Below, piece by piece: positions 44,043 through 54,357 of a DNA stretch of 64,000 nt. Every line of letters begins with the position of its first letter. Position 1 is the first letter of the stretch. The notes below the pieces were generated by a model. That model did no database searches. It was not told where the DNA came from and saw nothing but the letters and a program-made list of their open reading frames with translations. The position numbers and the translations under genes are program-made. Origin of the DNA: Komagataella phaffii GS115 (taxonomy: Eukaryota; Ascomycota; Pichiomycetes; Pichiales; Pichiaceae); the NCBI RefSeq assembly GCF_000027005.1, contig NC_012965.1, forward strand, positions 1,041,001 to 1,105,000. The letters are read 5' to 3'.

Positions 44043-46043
44043 CTAATTTTTCTTGGAAATTAAACCATTGAACATGTCAAAAGAATTCCCATCAGGCTGG
44101 AGTTCAAACCTTGCCCCTGTCAAATTATTCTCTGAATCAACCTCTTGGGCGATCAGCATCCCCCAGTCTTCAGTTATCCCGGTTATCTTGGCTCTAATAT
44201 TGTTCTGGTGTTGGATATGTACAATTTGTCCTGTGTGCAACCAGCGTCTGTAATACAAATCTAGGAAAGGACTAAATCCAGAAGTTTTGAACTCGTTAAA
44301 CATTCGTTCGAGATGGTATAGGAAGCCAGCTAACACAACCTCCATTTCTACCGGTGGGATACCGGTCAAACCCTTTTTGGCTCTGACTTCATTGATTGCA
44401 GAAATAACAGAGTTGACTGAAGTAGTTGGAGCAGCGTTATTGACGTTCAAACCGCATCCAGCAACCATATGGTATTGTTCATCAAAAATATTAGTGTTCA
44501 GTAAAATTCCTCCCACTTTTACATACGCAGCTTCACCATGTGGAATCTTAGAAACATCCTCCACAAACTCTGGCTTCAGTATGTAAATATCATTAGGCCA
44601 TTTGATTCTTAGTGGGATGGTTGAGTAGAGACCTGACTCATCATATCTGAGAATGGCCTCGATATAAGCTAGTGTTGCCAGATACTGAATAAAAACTATT
44701 GGCGCACGTTCAGAATAGGACGTTGGAAGTTTCATAACCGTAGATACTGCCAAGACCCCAGGTGGATTGATCCAAACGTTTCCTCCTCTGCCTTTACCCG
44801 AAACCTGAGTGGTTCCGGTGATTGTGAAACCATGAGGCAGAAGACGTAATAGGTTGGCATTCTTATCCATCAGAGATGAAGTTGATGTGAGTACTTCGCC
44901 GTATATTAACGTGGAACCAAAATCTCCCATTGGGTGATTGTATCTTGTCCAAAAGCGTTTCAGATGATTGTAGTATGATTCCAAGTTAAAAAATGGGGTA
45001 TCCTTGCGATCAGGTAGAGAGTTTATGTGGACAACTAATTGTTTAATTGCTTCCTCGGGAACTTGAAAATCTTGGTCAAGTTTCTGGAGATTCTCTGCCG
45101 AAAGAGACAATCTAAATCGATCAGTGGTGCATTTCAGCAGGCCATTAGTGTAGCCTATATTAGTTTCCATCGATTTCACTAATTGCTGCAACTTTTCAGG
45201 GTAAAGTGATGTTAAATGCAAAGGAGTCAAAGTTGGTTGAGCCAAAGAGTCATCGTTTACTTTTAACCCGAACTTATGAAGCAAAGAACGTAGGAAGGCA
45301 AGCCTTTCATTCTCCTTAGTGCGCAGCTCACTAATGACCCTCTCAAAATCTGGGACAGAGTCCGATTTTTTCATCAGCAAATGAGTGTACTCAGGATGAG
45401 TTCCTGTTAAGATAGCGTAACCTTTTCCAACAGAGCACCCAACAACAGCAGCAGCAGCCTTTCCTGATCCAAAATCAACGCAAACATGATCTCTGTATGT
45501 TGCTAAGACCTCCACATTACTAAACTGGTCTGCATCTACAAAGACACCACCTCCATTGTAATAATTATAAACAGTCCTACCACATCCAGGTAGCTTCTCT
45601 TCGTCCACATCTAAAATGGTAGACCTGGCACCAGCTTCGGACTTGTACTGAAATCCTCCAAAAGCAGTCCCTCTGGCAATTCCGGGGAAAAATTTCAGTT
45701 CTCTGGGACCACTAACCTCGAGTTCTTTATTGCCAACTTCGAATTCACATCTTGCCGATGCGTAGTAGCCACCAGCACATAAGCCCAAGTATTTGCCTCC
45801 CTGGCGAACAAACTTGGAAAATTTTTGGTTTCCTTCACCATTGAACTGTCTACAAAAAGGTAGATCTGCTCCCCCAGGAAAAACCAGTAAGGCTGTTTTG
45901 GATTGCCATGGTTCGTTCAACAGCACTTTGCTGTCCACACCAATCACCGCATAATAAGGAGAAAGAAGTGTTCTCAAAGAATACAGAGTGTGTTTAATGG
46001 AATCTGTGGTGGTTCCATTGCCGGTATAGACTAGCACGTTCAT
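44043..46043 (-). CDS. BPL1: Biotin-protein ligase
   Basis: This 666-aa enzyme attaches biotin to carboxylases (acetyl-CoA and pyruvate carboxylase). The N-terminal half starts MNVLVYTGNGTTTDS and has a glutamine-amidotransferase-like fold (YLGLCAGGYY). The catalytic half has the biotinyl-AMP loop GKGRGGNVWINP at about 440-452, then LRIKWPNDIYI and the KVGGILLNT block, plus a small SH3-like C-terminal domain. The frame extends nine codons upstream to an ATG at 46070, but MNVLVY is the family's start, so I use 46043. Length fits Saccharomyces Bpl1 (690 aa). Confidence 0.95.
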   Translation of the reverse strand: MNVLVYTGNGTTTDSIKHTLYSLRTLLSPYYAVIGVDSKVLLNEPWQSKTALLVFPGGADLPFCRQFNGEGNQKFSKFVRQGGKYLGLCAGGYYASARCEFEVGNKELEVSGPRELKFFPGIARGTAFGGFQYKSEAGARSTILDVDEEKLPGCGRTVYNYYNGGGVFVDADQFSNVEVLATYRDHVCVDFGSGKAAAAVVGCSVGKGYAILTGTHPEYTHLLMKKSDSVPDFERVISELRTKENERLAFLRSLLHKFGLKVNDDSLAQPTLTPLHLTSLYPEKLQQLVKSMETNIGYTNGLLKCTTDRFRLSLSAENLQKLDQDFQVPEEAIKQLVVHINSLPDRKDTPFFNLESYYNHLKRFWTRYNHPMGDFGSTLIYGEVLTSTSSLMDKNANLLRLLPHGFTITGTTQVSGKGRGGNVWINPPGVLAVSTVMKLPTSYSERAPIVFIQYLATLAYIEAILRYDESGLYSTIPLRIKWPNDIYILKPEFVEDVSKIPHGEAAYVKVGGILLNTNIFDEQYHMVAGCGLNVNNAAPTTSVNSVISAINEVRAKKGLTGIPPVEMEVVLAGFLYHLERMFNEFKTSGFSPFLDLYYRRWLHTGQIVHIQHQNNIRAKITGITEDWGMLIAQEVDSENNLTGARFELQPDGNSFDMFNGLISKKN

Positions 46044-46230
46044 TTTGTCTACCAGGTTTCGGAGTTGCATCGAATCCTTTCAGAGGTTGAATCATGACTC
46101 TCCAGGAAGGGCGACCCCAAACGGGTATATTGAGGCGTTCGAGAATTCATTGACATTTTTTTCAGGCGTTCTCGCTCGTTCTCCAATTTCGTTTCTGGCA
46201 AATCTCATTTTCTTCCCCATACAATTGTTC

Positions 46231-47157
46231 ATGTATTTTGGTGGAGCGGTGAGGAGAGTTGCGTTTGTGAGTGGTGGCCCATTTCACCATCTCACAATGC
46301 CTACGCTCAGGGCTCTTCCTCCACTTGCTGTCGTCAATCTTCTCTCTGTTCGTCATTTAACGAACAAGTCGCCTCAGCGCAAGCAAACCATGATAACCAA
46401 GACTAAGGAAATAGGTAAGAAAATGAGTATTGAAACGGTCGAAACGACTAAGAAAATCAAAGAAAATACACTGGCCAAATCTAAAGAGTTGAAAGAAAGT
46501 TTTTCCAGCATGATTCCTTCCGAGTATCACGAGAATATATATACCATCCCTAATATTTTAACCTTCACAAGACTACTTTCTGCTCCTATCATTGGATATT
46601 TGATAGTTCACAACCACGTAACGTCAGCTCTTTCTTTATTCACGTATTCATGTATCACAGATTTTATTGATGGATACATTGCTAGAAAGTATAATATGAA
46701 ATCCGTTGTCGGTACGGTGATAGATCCAATGGCTGATAAATCATTGATGATCATATGTACTGCTTGCATGGCTCAATCGCACCAAATACCAATGTACGTG
46801 GCTGTGATCATATTAGGAAGAGACGTACTCTTGGGATTATCGGCCATCTACTACAGATACGTCTCCTTACCAAGACCAAAAACCTTCAAGAGATTTTGGG
46901 ATTTTAGCATTCCGAGTGCCGAGGTGAGGCCAACTACGATAAGCAAGATCAATACAGGGCTGCAAATGGTTTATATCGGGAGCTCGATGATAAAGCCAGT
47001 GTTGATTCCATATTTAACATCAGACTCTTCAGCCATGGTATTACAGGGTCTATTTGCATTGGAGATCACCGTGGCAATCTCCACTATACTAAGTGGGCTG
47101 TCCTATGTTTTCAGCAAGGATGCAGTCAGAATATTAAATAAAGAAAATGCCAAATAA
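46231..47157 (+). CDS. CRD1: Cardiolipin synthase (CDP-alcohol type)
   Basis: This inner-membrane mitochondrial enzyme joins CDP-diacylglycerol and phosphatidylglycerol. The CDP-alcohol phosphotransferase motif is complete: DFIDGYIARKYNMKSVVGTV then IDPMADKS. Three or four membrane segments follow (TIPNILTFTRLLSAPIIGYL to the C-terminus). The open frame begins at a TTG at 46045 inside the divergent BPL1 promoter. The first ATG is 46231 (308 aa) and the next 46297 (286 aa, starting MPTLRALPPLAVVNLL, a good presequence and close to the 283 aa of Saccharomyces). The choice between them is open. It is convergent with CCT4 (25-bp gap). Confidence 0.9.
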   Translation: MYFGGAVRRVAFVSGGPFHHLTMPTLRALPPLAVVNLLSVRHLTNKSPQRKQTMITKTKEIGKKMSIETVETTKKIKENTLAKSKELKESFSSMIPSEYHENIYTIPNILTFTRLLSAPIIGYLIVHNHVTSALSLFTYSCITDFIDGYIARKYNMKSVVGTVIDPMADKSLMIICTACMAQSHQIPMYVAVIILGRDVLLGLSAIYYRYVSLPRPKTFKRFWDFSIPSAEVRPTTISKINTGLQMVYIGSSMIKPVLIPYLTSDSSAMVLQGLFALEITVAISTILSGLSYVFSKDAVRILNKENAK

Positions 47158-47182
47158 CTAAGAAATTCCATTGGCCATATTT

Positions 47183-48766
47183 CTAACGACTGAAGGCAAT
47201 ATCATCAATTCTTAGGATAGATTTGACGGTCTCACTGGCTAAAGTGATGGCACTCGTGCTCACCAACACAGGTTGCAAAACGTGCTCATCAAATGTGTTG
47301 GTTGTTCCTGAACGTCTCACGCTAATCCCTGCATTCTTTTCTCCTGCATCGTGTTTGCTTATCAATTCAGTGACAATCTCTATAGGATTCAATCCTGCAT
47401 TTTCAGCAAGAGTAGTTGGAATCACTTCCAAAGCTAAGGCGAACTCCTTGAAACAGAACTGTTCCATACCTGATAGCTTGTTTGATTCCTTTAATAAGGT
47501 TCTGGATACTTCAATCTCTGGAGCTCCTCCACCAGCAATCAATGCCTTCTCTTTAACCAAACATCTAATGACACAGAGAGCATCATGTAACGATCTTTCA
47601 GTCTCGTCGAGCACCATCTCGTTGGCACCTCTACAGACAATAGAGACGGTAGGCTTTGTGGCAGAAGATATTCCGGAGACCTTGATGATTCTCGACCCCG
47701 AGGATTCAATTTCTTCAACTAAATCTGCAGATCCAAGTTTTGTCTCATTAAAGGAGTCGATATCGGCAATTGGTTTAGCTCCTGTACTCTTCGAAATGAA
47801 CTCCATCTCATCTCTCTCAATGTCTTTTACCAACAAAATGTTAAGCTTGGCAAGGAAATGGAGGGCCAAGTCATTCACAGCATCCCGTAGAATAGACTTT
47901 TGTACGAATAGCACATTACACTTTGCCTTCTTGATCTTCTTACAGATGTTCAACAGGTAAGCTCTTTCCTCTTTCAAAATCTTGTCCATTTGTCTGTAAT
48001 CGTTAACCACCACGTTGTTTTCCATGTCTGGTTTTGGTGGAGATAATTGGAACTGAATTAATCCAATCTTAGCCTTCTCCATTCTTGTTGGACCGTTTGC
48101 TGATTTGACAACGTTCTGAGTTATGACAAGTCCGTTAACCACTTCGGTATCATCAATAGTTCCTCCCACTTTCTTAAACAACTTGATATCATTCAAATCT
48201 ACGTTGTTAGCATACTCATTGGACACTTTCAGCACCGAGTCTACAGCTAAAGGTGCTAAAATGTGAGAATGTTGTGATACAATCTTGGAACTCAAAGAGG
48301 TAGTAGCGGCCCTGATGAGTTGTTCTCTATCATCCAAAGAGATCTTGTGCGACATGCCTAGTAAAATTTCCACAGAACGGGCAGCCGCTCTTTGAAAAGA
48401 CTCAGCAATAATCATTGGATGAATACCTTTGTTCAACAGTTTCTCAGCAGCGCCCAAAATGGCACCAGTGATCACGACCACCGAAGTAGTACCATCTCCA
48501 GCCTCGGTATCCTGAGCAGCAGACAAGTCCACCAACATCTTTGCAGCAGGATGTAGCACAGCCATATGTTTGAGGATTGTATGTCCGTCATTAGAGATGA
48601 TGATTTTGCCGTCACCAGTCTTGATCATCTTATCCATTCCCTTTGGGCCCAACGACGTTCTAATCGCGTCTGCCACGGCTCTTGCCGCAAGTATGTTGGC
48701 TTTACGGACCTCTTGAGGCTTTTCCTTATCTTTGAAGATGGAATTCGATTGGTGGGTAGAGGTCAT
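47183..48766 (-). CDS. CCT4: TRiC/CCT chaperonin delta subunit
   Basis: This 527-aa subunit of the cytosolic chaperonin folds actin and tubulin. The equatorial domain has [11 protein letters not shown], the nucleotide loop NDGHTILK and [12 protein letters not shown]. The apical region includes [20 protein letters not shown]. Late motifs [11 protein letters not shown] and [16 protein letters not shown] are typical of CCT, and the [13 protein letters not shown] block favours delta. The raw frame starts at a TTG; the ATG at 48764-48766 gives 527 aa versus 528 aa in Saccharomyces. Confidence 0.96.
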   Translation of the reverse strand: MTSTHQSNSIFKDKEKPQEVRKANILAARAVADAIRTSLGPKGMDKMIKTGDGKIIISNDGHTILKHMAVLHPAAKMLVDLSAAQDTEAGDGTTSVVVITGAILGAAEKLLNKGIHPMIIAESFQRAAARSVEILLGMSHKISLDDREQLIRAATTSLSSKIVSQHSHILAPLAVDSVLKVSNEYANNVDLNDIKLFKKVGGTIDDTEVVNGLVITQNVVKSANGPTRMEKAKIGLIQFQLSPPKPDMENNVVVNDYRQMDKILKEERAYLLNICKKIKKAKCNVLFVQKSILRDAVNDLALHFLAKLNILLVKDIERDEMEFISKSTGAKPIADIDSFNETKLGSADLVEEIESSGSRIIKVSGISSATKPTVSIVCRGANEMVLDETERSLHDALCVIRCLVKEKALIAGGGAPEIEVSRTLLKESNKLSGMEQFCFKEFALALEVIPTTLAENAGLNPIEIVTELISKHDAGEKNAGISVRRSGTTNTFDEHVLQPVLVSTSAITLASETVKSILRIDDIAFSR

Positions 48767-49116
48767 GTGGCGAATGTTTGAGTAGTAAGGAACTAGAGAA
48801 CTTTTCAAGGATTGTAGTGTCTGTCGCGACTTGCTTGAAGTTGCAGTGGTGTAGTGATTTGGGGTGGATCTGTTGAAAGCAGAAATGGAGAAAGAAAGAG
48901 GTGAACCAACATAAAAAAAAATAGCACAGGAAAATGGGACTACAGAAATTTCGATAGTGGAAGTTTAGGACAAATTCCTTGGTGCCATCGCCTGTTCTTA
49001 CGTGTCATAGTTCGGTGACGCTTATCAGCCCAAGAATCATGATTACGTTACCATGGTTCGCGCAAATAATTATTACAGATAGATATTAGAATATACTCAC
49101 ACAACTTCACACAACT
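48767..49116. promoter_or_regulatory. CCT4/CDC123 divergent promoter
   Basis: In these 350 bp I see a 9-A run near 48914, a TTCGCGC word at 49057-49063 and AT-rich sequence adjoining CDC123. There is no gene and no repeat. Confidence 0.45.
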
Positions 49117-50079
49117 ATGCCTGGAAAGGTTCACATTTTCAACGAGTTGAGCACTACTGATGAAGATCTCAGTGCTTGCTCCTATTCCTCATGGTACCGG
49201 ACTTTTAGTGAGAATGTTGTGTCTCCAGCGAAAATAATAGAAGTGCCAGACTCCTTCATTGAGTACATTAGTAAGGATAGCATTCATCTTCCAGGTGATG
49301 ACAACAATAACGTAGAAATTAACGATGATAATGATTACAGCGATTGGTCAGATGCAGAGGAAACATTTTTAGACCCTTCAGAAAATTTTTCTGAGTTCCA
49401 CAGTAAAGTGAAAGATGTGATAACTCAATATTCTCATGTCGCTCCGAAACTGAACTGGTCAGCTCCAAGGGATGCAACTTGGATCATGATGAACAACACA
49501 ATGAAATGTTCTTCGGTAAACGATGTCTATCTCTTATTGAACTCCTCTAACTACGTGGCTCACGATTTAAAATTGGAAACTTCATTAAAGTACGAACTGG
49601 TTCTTAGAAAATGGGTCGAAATAAATCCAGCTCTAGAGTTTAGATGTTTCGTCAGAGACGGCAAACTGATAGGAATATCTCAAAGAGACCTTAACTACTA
49701 CAATTATCTTGATAGCCTCAAAGATGTGATAGAAAGCGGGATAAAGAAGTTTTTAGAAGAGACGGTAAGTCCCAAGTTTCCTCTGAAAAATTATGTGATT
49801 GACGTTTACTTTCCCAGACCCTTCACTAAAATGTACATAGTTGATTTCAACCCTTTCAATAGAAGCTGTGATTCCTTACTTTTTACATGGCACGAACTGA
49901 CCATAGCAACACATGTTGACTTCAGATTGGTCACGGAACATAATCCAAGTAGGTTTGCAGCCAAAGAGCATTCTGAAAATCAGGTCCCCAAAGATATTGT
50001 TGATGCATCCTTAGATTCTGCCGCCATGGCAGAACTTGCTCAGAAATGGAACGAGCTGATGAAAAAAGAAGAACCATAA
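49117..50079 (+). CDS. CDC123: eIF2 assembly chaperone Cdc123
   Basis: This 320-aa ATP-grasp-related protein binds the eIF2 gamma subunit and promotes eIF2 complex assembly. Family blocks are the CSYSSWYRTF start, PKLNWSAPRDATWIM, VLRKWVEINPALEFRCFVRDG, IGISQRDLNYYNY and VIDVYFPRPFTKMYIVDFNP, where the D and N residues line the ATP site. An acidic insertion lies at about 68-90. Its stop codon (50077-50079) touches the stop of SAS10 on the other strand, with no base between. Confidence 0.95.
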   Translation: MPGKVHIFNELSTTDEDLSACSYSSWYRTFSENVVSPAKIIEVPDSFIEYISKDSIHLPGDDNNNVEINDDNDYSDWSDAEETFLDPSENFSEFHSKVKDVITQYSHVAPKLNWSAPRDATWIMMNNTMKCSSVNDVYLLLNSSNYVAHDLKLETSLKYELVLRKWVEINPALEFRCFVRDGKLIGISQRDLNYYNYLDSLKDVIESGIKKFLEETVSPKFPLKNYVIDVYFPRPFTKMYIVDFNPFNRSCDSLLFTWHELTIATHVDFRLVTEHNPSRFAAKEHSENQVPKDIVDASLDSAAMAELAQKWNELMKKEEP

Positions 50080-51813
50080 TTAAACAAGTTTGACACTCTT
50101 TGTAAGATTCTTTTTGATACCAGTTTTTTCACCTTCATATGGACCCTGCTCTCCAGTATATACAGCTCTAATACTCTTAAGTTTTTTCTGTGCTTTTTCA
50201 TACTTGTTTCTCTTTTTAACTCTGGCATTTCTATTCTCCTTCTTTCTATGAGCAGTAAGACCTTTGTTTTTAAGAATTTGGTAGTTGACCGCACGCTTAC
50301 CATCAGTTCCAATCTTCTCCTCAAATTGATCCAATTTGCCTTCCTTTGCAGCTTGTACAGCTTCTTCGTACAGAGCTTTTCTTGCAGCCTTTTGTTCCTT
50401 CTTGGTATTGAGCACATTTTGGTAGTAGGAATCGTCCAAGTTATTAACATCCTTAGCAACTTCCTCGTCAGCAGCTTCAAAGTCTCCTTCATCTAAAGCT
50501 TCTCCAGGGGCAGAAGTGTTAGTATTATCTCCACGCTTTCTTGCTTCTTCTATTAATCTCTGCTGCCTCTCAAACAGTCTCTCTTTGTAAGGAATATCGT
50601 CGTCACCAGCATACTTAACTGTCTTTTTTCCATCGGCTTGGTCGATAACGGATGTGTAGAATCGCAGGGATCGTTTACGGGCACGTTTCTCCTGCTGAGT
50701 CAGATCATCACCCACATTTTTTCTTTTATGATCCAAGGATTTAATATTATACTCACGCGGAGCATCTGAATCTGAATCAGAGTCATCTTGTAATGTCTTA
50801 TTGCTTGATGGTATTTGTTGTTTCTCACTATTTTGTTCCAAATCAACCTCCAGCCCACTATCTTCAGAATCTCCGTGGTCGATAAGAGATTGGTATTCAG
50901 ATTCGGATTCAGATTCACCTTCGATCGGTATACTCTTAGACGCATCACTGAATTTGCTGTTGGAAAGTTTGCCAGACAGCTCATTTGCCTGCCTCCATAC
51001 CTCTCTTGTATTTAAAATACCCTCCATTACCGGGTGATCTTTCATTGTAAACTGCTCCTTACTTTCCAGAGCAGATACAAATAATGCGACATAAACTGCA
51101 ATAGTTCCCAAATACGCAGATAATGCTGTGAATTTGACCTTGGATATTTGAGAGTCTTGATCCTTGAATTCTAGGAGTAGTGGCTTCATTTTTTGATATT
51201 CTTTTAGTAGGGGTAAAAACTCAGGATAAGCTTTCTTCAAAAATTTGACTTGCTCATCGGAGGAAAGTTCATCGGCTTTGATAGGTTCCATCGCAGTTTC
51301 GGTAGATAATGTTTCCTTCTCTGCAGACTGCTTCCATTCTTGATCCATATCATCATCCAAGAAATCTTCCATATTAAGATCCTCTAAATGTTTTTTTTGC
51401 TGTTTGATGGCCTCCTGCTCCATCAGTTTGATGGCCTCCTCATCTTCTAATTCAGCACCACCATAATAATCGTCTCTGGATTCACCCCATTCCGGTTCTT
51501 CATTCTTTTCGGTTTTCTCCAAGTCGTTGTAAAGCTCAGCATCTTCGTCATCATCCATGGCACTTGCGCCACGGAATTTTCTAGCCAAAGCTTCCTCTTC
51601 ATCAGAACTTTCATCTTCGTCTAGTCCTAGAACAGCCACTTCCTCATCCTCATCACTGATATCATTGGCATCGAATCTAGCACCCATTCCTGATTCCTCT
51701 AGCAAAATCTTTTCACGAGCTTCGGCAAAATCATCCAACTCATTGGTGACAGCCTGCTCCTCTGAAAAGTCTATATTAGAGGCCCTATTACGTCTAGTTC
51801 CTCTCTTTCCCAT
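50080..51813 (-). CDS. SAS10: Small-subunit processome protein Sas10/Utp3
   Basis: This 577-aa nucleolar protein is needed for 18S rRNA processing. The N-terminal half is highly acidic with many Asp/Glu runs. A Sas10/Utp3 domain follows at about 210-290 (KKAYPEFLPLLKEYQKMKPLL). The basic C-terminal Sas10 domain reads KRAVNYQILKNKGLTAHRKK and ENRNARVKKRNKYEKA, the conserved end of the family (Saccharomyces 610 aa). The raw frame opens at a TTG (51858); the ATG at 51811-51813 is the start. The promoter shared with RPC53 is 127 bp and holds an RRPE-like word. Confidence 0.94.
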   Translation of the reverse strand: MGKRGTRRNRASNIDFSEEQAVTNELDDFAEAREKILLEESGMGARFDANDISDEDEEVAVLGLDEDESSDEEEALARKFRGASAMDDDEDAELYNDLEKTEKNEEPEWGESRDDYYGGAELEDEEAIKLMEQEAIKQQKKHLEDLNMEDFLDDDMDQEWKQSAEKETLSTETAMEPIKADELSSDEQVKFLKKAYPEFLPLLKEYQKMKPLLLEFKDQDSQISKVKFTALSAYLGTIAVYVALFVSALESKEQFTMKDHPVMEGILNTREVWRQANELSGKLSNSKFSDASKSIPIEGESESESEYQSLIDHGDSEDSGLEVDLEQNSEKQQIPSSNKTLQDDSDSDSDAPREYNIKSLDHKRKNVGDDLTQQEKRARKRSLRFYTSVIDQADGKKTVKYAGDDDIPYKERLFERQQRLIEEARKRGDNTNTSAPGEALDEGDFEAADEEVAKDVNNLDDSYYQNVLNTKKEQKAARKALYEEAVQAAKEGKLDQFEEKIGTDGKRAVNYQILKNKGLTAHRKKENRNARVKKRNKYEKAQKKLKSIRAVYTGEQGPYEGEKTGIKKNLTKSVKLV

Positions 51814-51879
51814 TGCTTCCTCCTCAAAGTTTTTTTTCTCAATATTTTTTTCAAGCAAATCTATATAAGGCGCGAATAA

Positions 51880-51889
51880 TGAAAAATTT
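51880..51889. promoter_or_regulatory. RRPE-like element in the SAS10/RPC53 promoter
   Basis: TGAAAAATTT is the ribosomal RNA processing element word found in yeast ribosome-biogenesis promoters (Stb3 target). It sits 67 bp from the SAS10 start and 52 bp from the RPC53 start, next to GGCGCGAA (51869-51876). Confidence 0.5.
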
Positions 51890-51940
51890 GGAAGGGCTCA
51901 AGTTTCATAAACAAGCTAAGACTGATCTCTTCCAATTGGC

Positions 51941-53023
51941 ATGTCAGACGACTCGAATCTTAACAGATTGGACTCGATATCACGGCGGACCACTCCTGTG
52001 GGTAACGAGTCCAATGCTTCCAAAAAAACGGGGCTCAAATTCAAGCCAAAACTGGTGGCTAGAAGAACCAAAGAGGAAAGAGATAAGTCAGCTCCAGTGG
52101 TAGTCGAATCTCAGGACCCAATGAGAAGAAAAACTAGGGGAACTGTCACAAGAGGAAGAGGTAGAGGCCGCGGTGCTCCAGCAGGTACGCATATGGTTGT
52201 AGCCGGGCCATTATCGCATGGTGTACAAGGACATGTGGGAGGTGACTCACGGACCAGAAGTACTCCACTACCTTCATCTACAGCATCAACTTCAGAGGCT
52301 CTTAAAAAACTACATGGAAAATCTGGATCGGACGATGAGTTTGAGGTAGATGACACGACTGTGATAGACGTTAATACAAAATTTGAGCTAAATCAGGACA
52401 CTGAACTATTCCCTGTGAGAGCTCCAAGAGTGGAACATCAAGAAAATGGAGAGGCCGATGTGAAGATTGAAACAGACCCAAACTTACTCCCAGGGAATAC
52501 AACCACATCTAGGGAAGTCTCATTAAAACCTGAACCAATGTCAGACGACGAAACTGGTGCTTTTACAGCCACTCCGTTAGAAATTAAAGAACAATCAGCT
52601 ACACCTGAACCTATATCCTCTCTAGACCCCCTGCAAGAGAAAGAGGAAAAATCCAAATTAACGAAGGACTATGAACACATTAAACAGCTGATGGAACAAA
52701 TGAATGTCTCAAAAGATGATGACGGTGATGTTAGTATGGAACCACAATCTTTGCCCAAACCTCTATTTTTTCAATTACCGAACACCCTACCCACTTTTGA
52801 AGGCGTAGGTTCAGAGATGCACAATCTCAACGGAATAATAGGGAGCCTCAGAGTGCATAAATCTGGAAGAACCACAGTGAAAATAGGCAATGTTATTATG
52901 GATGTGGCTGAGGGAGGAAAATCTCCAGTGTTCCAAGAACTAATTGCAATCAACCATGACAAAAAGGAGATCTATAATTTGGGCTCAGTCGAAAACAAAC
53001 TGATAGTAACACCCTCCATATGA
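51941..53023 (+). CDS. RPC53: RNA polymerase III subunit C53 (RPC4)
   Basis: This 360-aa protein pairs with Rpc37 in a TFIIF-like subcomplex for Pol III termination and reinitiation. The N-terminal part is disordered with an Arg/Gly patch (RGRGRGRGAPAG). The C-terminal dimerisation module, about 265-360, has FFQLPNTLPTFEG, NGIIGSLRVHKSGRTTVKIG and PVFQELIAINHDKKEIYNLG. This end is the diagnostic Rpc4 block. The middle has repeated Ser/Pro/Glu sites that look phosphorylatable. Saccharomyces Rpc53 is 422 aa. Confidence 0.93.
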   Translation: MSDDSNLNRLDSISRRTTPVGNESNASKKTGLKFKPKLVARRTKEERDKSAPVVVESQDPMRRKTRGTVTRGRGRGRGAPAGTHMVVAGPLSHGVQGHVGGDSRTRSTPLPSSTASTSEALKKLHGKSGSDDEFEVDDTTVIDVNTKFELNQDTELFPVRAPRVEHQENGEADVKIETDPNLLPGNTTTSREVSLKPEPMSDDETGAFTATPLEIKEQSATPEPISSLDPLQEKEEKSKLTKDYEHIKQLMEQMNVSKDDDGDVSMEPQSLPKPLFFQLPNTLPTFEGVGSEMHNLNGIIGSLRVHKSGRTTVKIGNVIMDVAEGGKSPVFQELIAINHDKKEIYNLGSVENKLIVTPSI

Positions 53024-53052
53024 ATATAGAGTAGGTTAAAAATAAATTAAAG

Positions 53053-54063
53053 CTATGACACCGCTTTCTGCTTCTGCATCTTCTTGACCAGCTTCATAGG
53101 ATCTATGCAATAGTGAACTTTTCTTGAAATCTGGGTAACTTCTTCTATTTCTGGATCGAAAGATGCGTGAGATAGTTCTATGCAATGTTTCAGGTTATCT
53201 ACAAGTTTGGTTTGGATGTTGGGAGAAGGCTTCAACTGCTCATCTTCGTTGATGGTGCTTAATTGGGAAAACTTTTTGGAAAGGTAACTCGTAACAAGTT
53301 CAGGATTCAGCTCATAATAGGCAGCCAACGCTATTTGTGAAGGAGTAAACAAAAATGAAACATCAGAAAATAATGCTTCAGATACCTTATCTCTTGCGTG
53401 GTCATACAACTCAGCGAGTTTATCTGACTGGATATTATTCTTCATTTCCACTTGAAAATCCAAAAAGAATCCATACAATGGTTTGTAAGGGTGATGGCAT
53501 AAAAGAGCAAACTTCAAGCTTTGCAGTATCTGAAATTCGTACTGTAAAATTGACTCTGGGGTTGTTTTTGGAATGGCCTTGCTAAATTCCTTTATTCCAA
53601 TAAAGTGGTTGTCTGATTTAGCTGCTAGAAACAGGCATGTGTACATGATATATTGTGGGTGAAATTGTATACAGCTGTTGACCAGAAAGAACTTTCTAAA
53701 AAATGATATGGCAGTAGCCCTTGATTGTGTTGGTAATTTGAAATAATTGGCAAGGCCTTGGGCTTTCCTCGCATAATATTCGACAATTTTAACCTCCTCT
53801 TCCACAGTGAGCGGTTTCACGAGGTCCTTTTCCCAAATCTCAGAGACTTCTGGTATAGAAGGATCCAATTGTGATATTCTTTCTTTCAAGTTGGCAGCTC
53901 CCTTTTCATTAGTTGACCGCTTCAAATCCTTCAATCGTTGCTCGGTAAATGACCAAAATCTGAACTGGGTCGACCTTCGGTAGAGATCATCGTTAGTAAT
54001 TTGCTTTGAATGTTTCTCTGGTTGCGGAGTTTCCTCCTGGTTGGTTGAATCAGACGATGTCAT
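53053..54063 (-). CDS. CCL1: Cyclin H homologue of TFIIH kinase
   Basis: This 336-aa cyclin partners Kin28 (Cdk7) in TFIIK, which phosphorylates the Pol II CTD encoded about 10 kb away in this window. The N-terminal helix has STQFRFWSFTEQRL, the typical cyclin H start. The cyclin box includes FRKFFLVNSCIQFHPQYIM, TCLFLAAKSDN and EFQILQSLKFALLCHHPYKPL. The second fold ends PMKLVKKMQKQK. Length is slightly under Saccharomyces Ccl1 (393 aa). It is convergent with RPC53 (29 bp between the stops). Confidence 0.94.
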   Translation of the reverse strand: MTSSDSTNQEETPQPEKHSKQITNDDLYRRSTQFRFWSFTEQRLKDLKRSTNEKGAANLKERISQLDPSIPEVSEIWEKDLVKPLTVEEEVKIVEYYARKAQGLANYFKLPTQSRATAISFFRKFFLVNSCIQFHPQYIMYTCLFLAAKSDNHFIGIKEFSKAIPKTTPESILQYEFQILQSLKFALLCHHPYKPLYGFFLDFQVEMKNNIQSDKLAELYDHARDKVSEALFSDVSFLFTPSQIALAAYYELNPELVTSYLSKKFSQLSTINEDEQLKPSPNIQTKLVDNLKHCIELSHASFDPEIEEVTQISRKVHYCIDPMKLVKKMQKQKAVS

Positions 54064-54357
54064 GGTTCAATAAGTAGGAGGAAACTTGGAAGGAAACTTG
54101 GAAACAATCTTAGCGACAAATTTGATGTTAGAGGGAAAGTCAGTCAAGAAACAGCAAGGAACACCACGAAGTGTCTAAAAAGAGCATATCGCCAGCCTCA
54201 GTCTACTATCATAGTTCTCCAGATATCAAAGATCAAATTTACAAGGCTCTACATTGCAAAACATAAATCTAAATATCAATTTATAACATCATAATTGTAT
54301 GTCGAATTTTGAGTCTTTTATCAAAAATGCTTAAATCGTAATCGTTAACTGCTAAGT

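Noticed and set aside
47223..47960. 245-codon plus-strand frame opposite CCT4
   Set aside because: It lies fully inside a strongly supported gene and shows no recognisable features.
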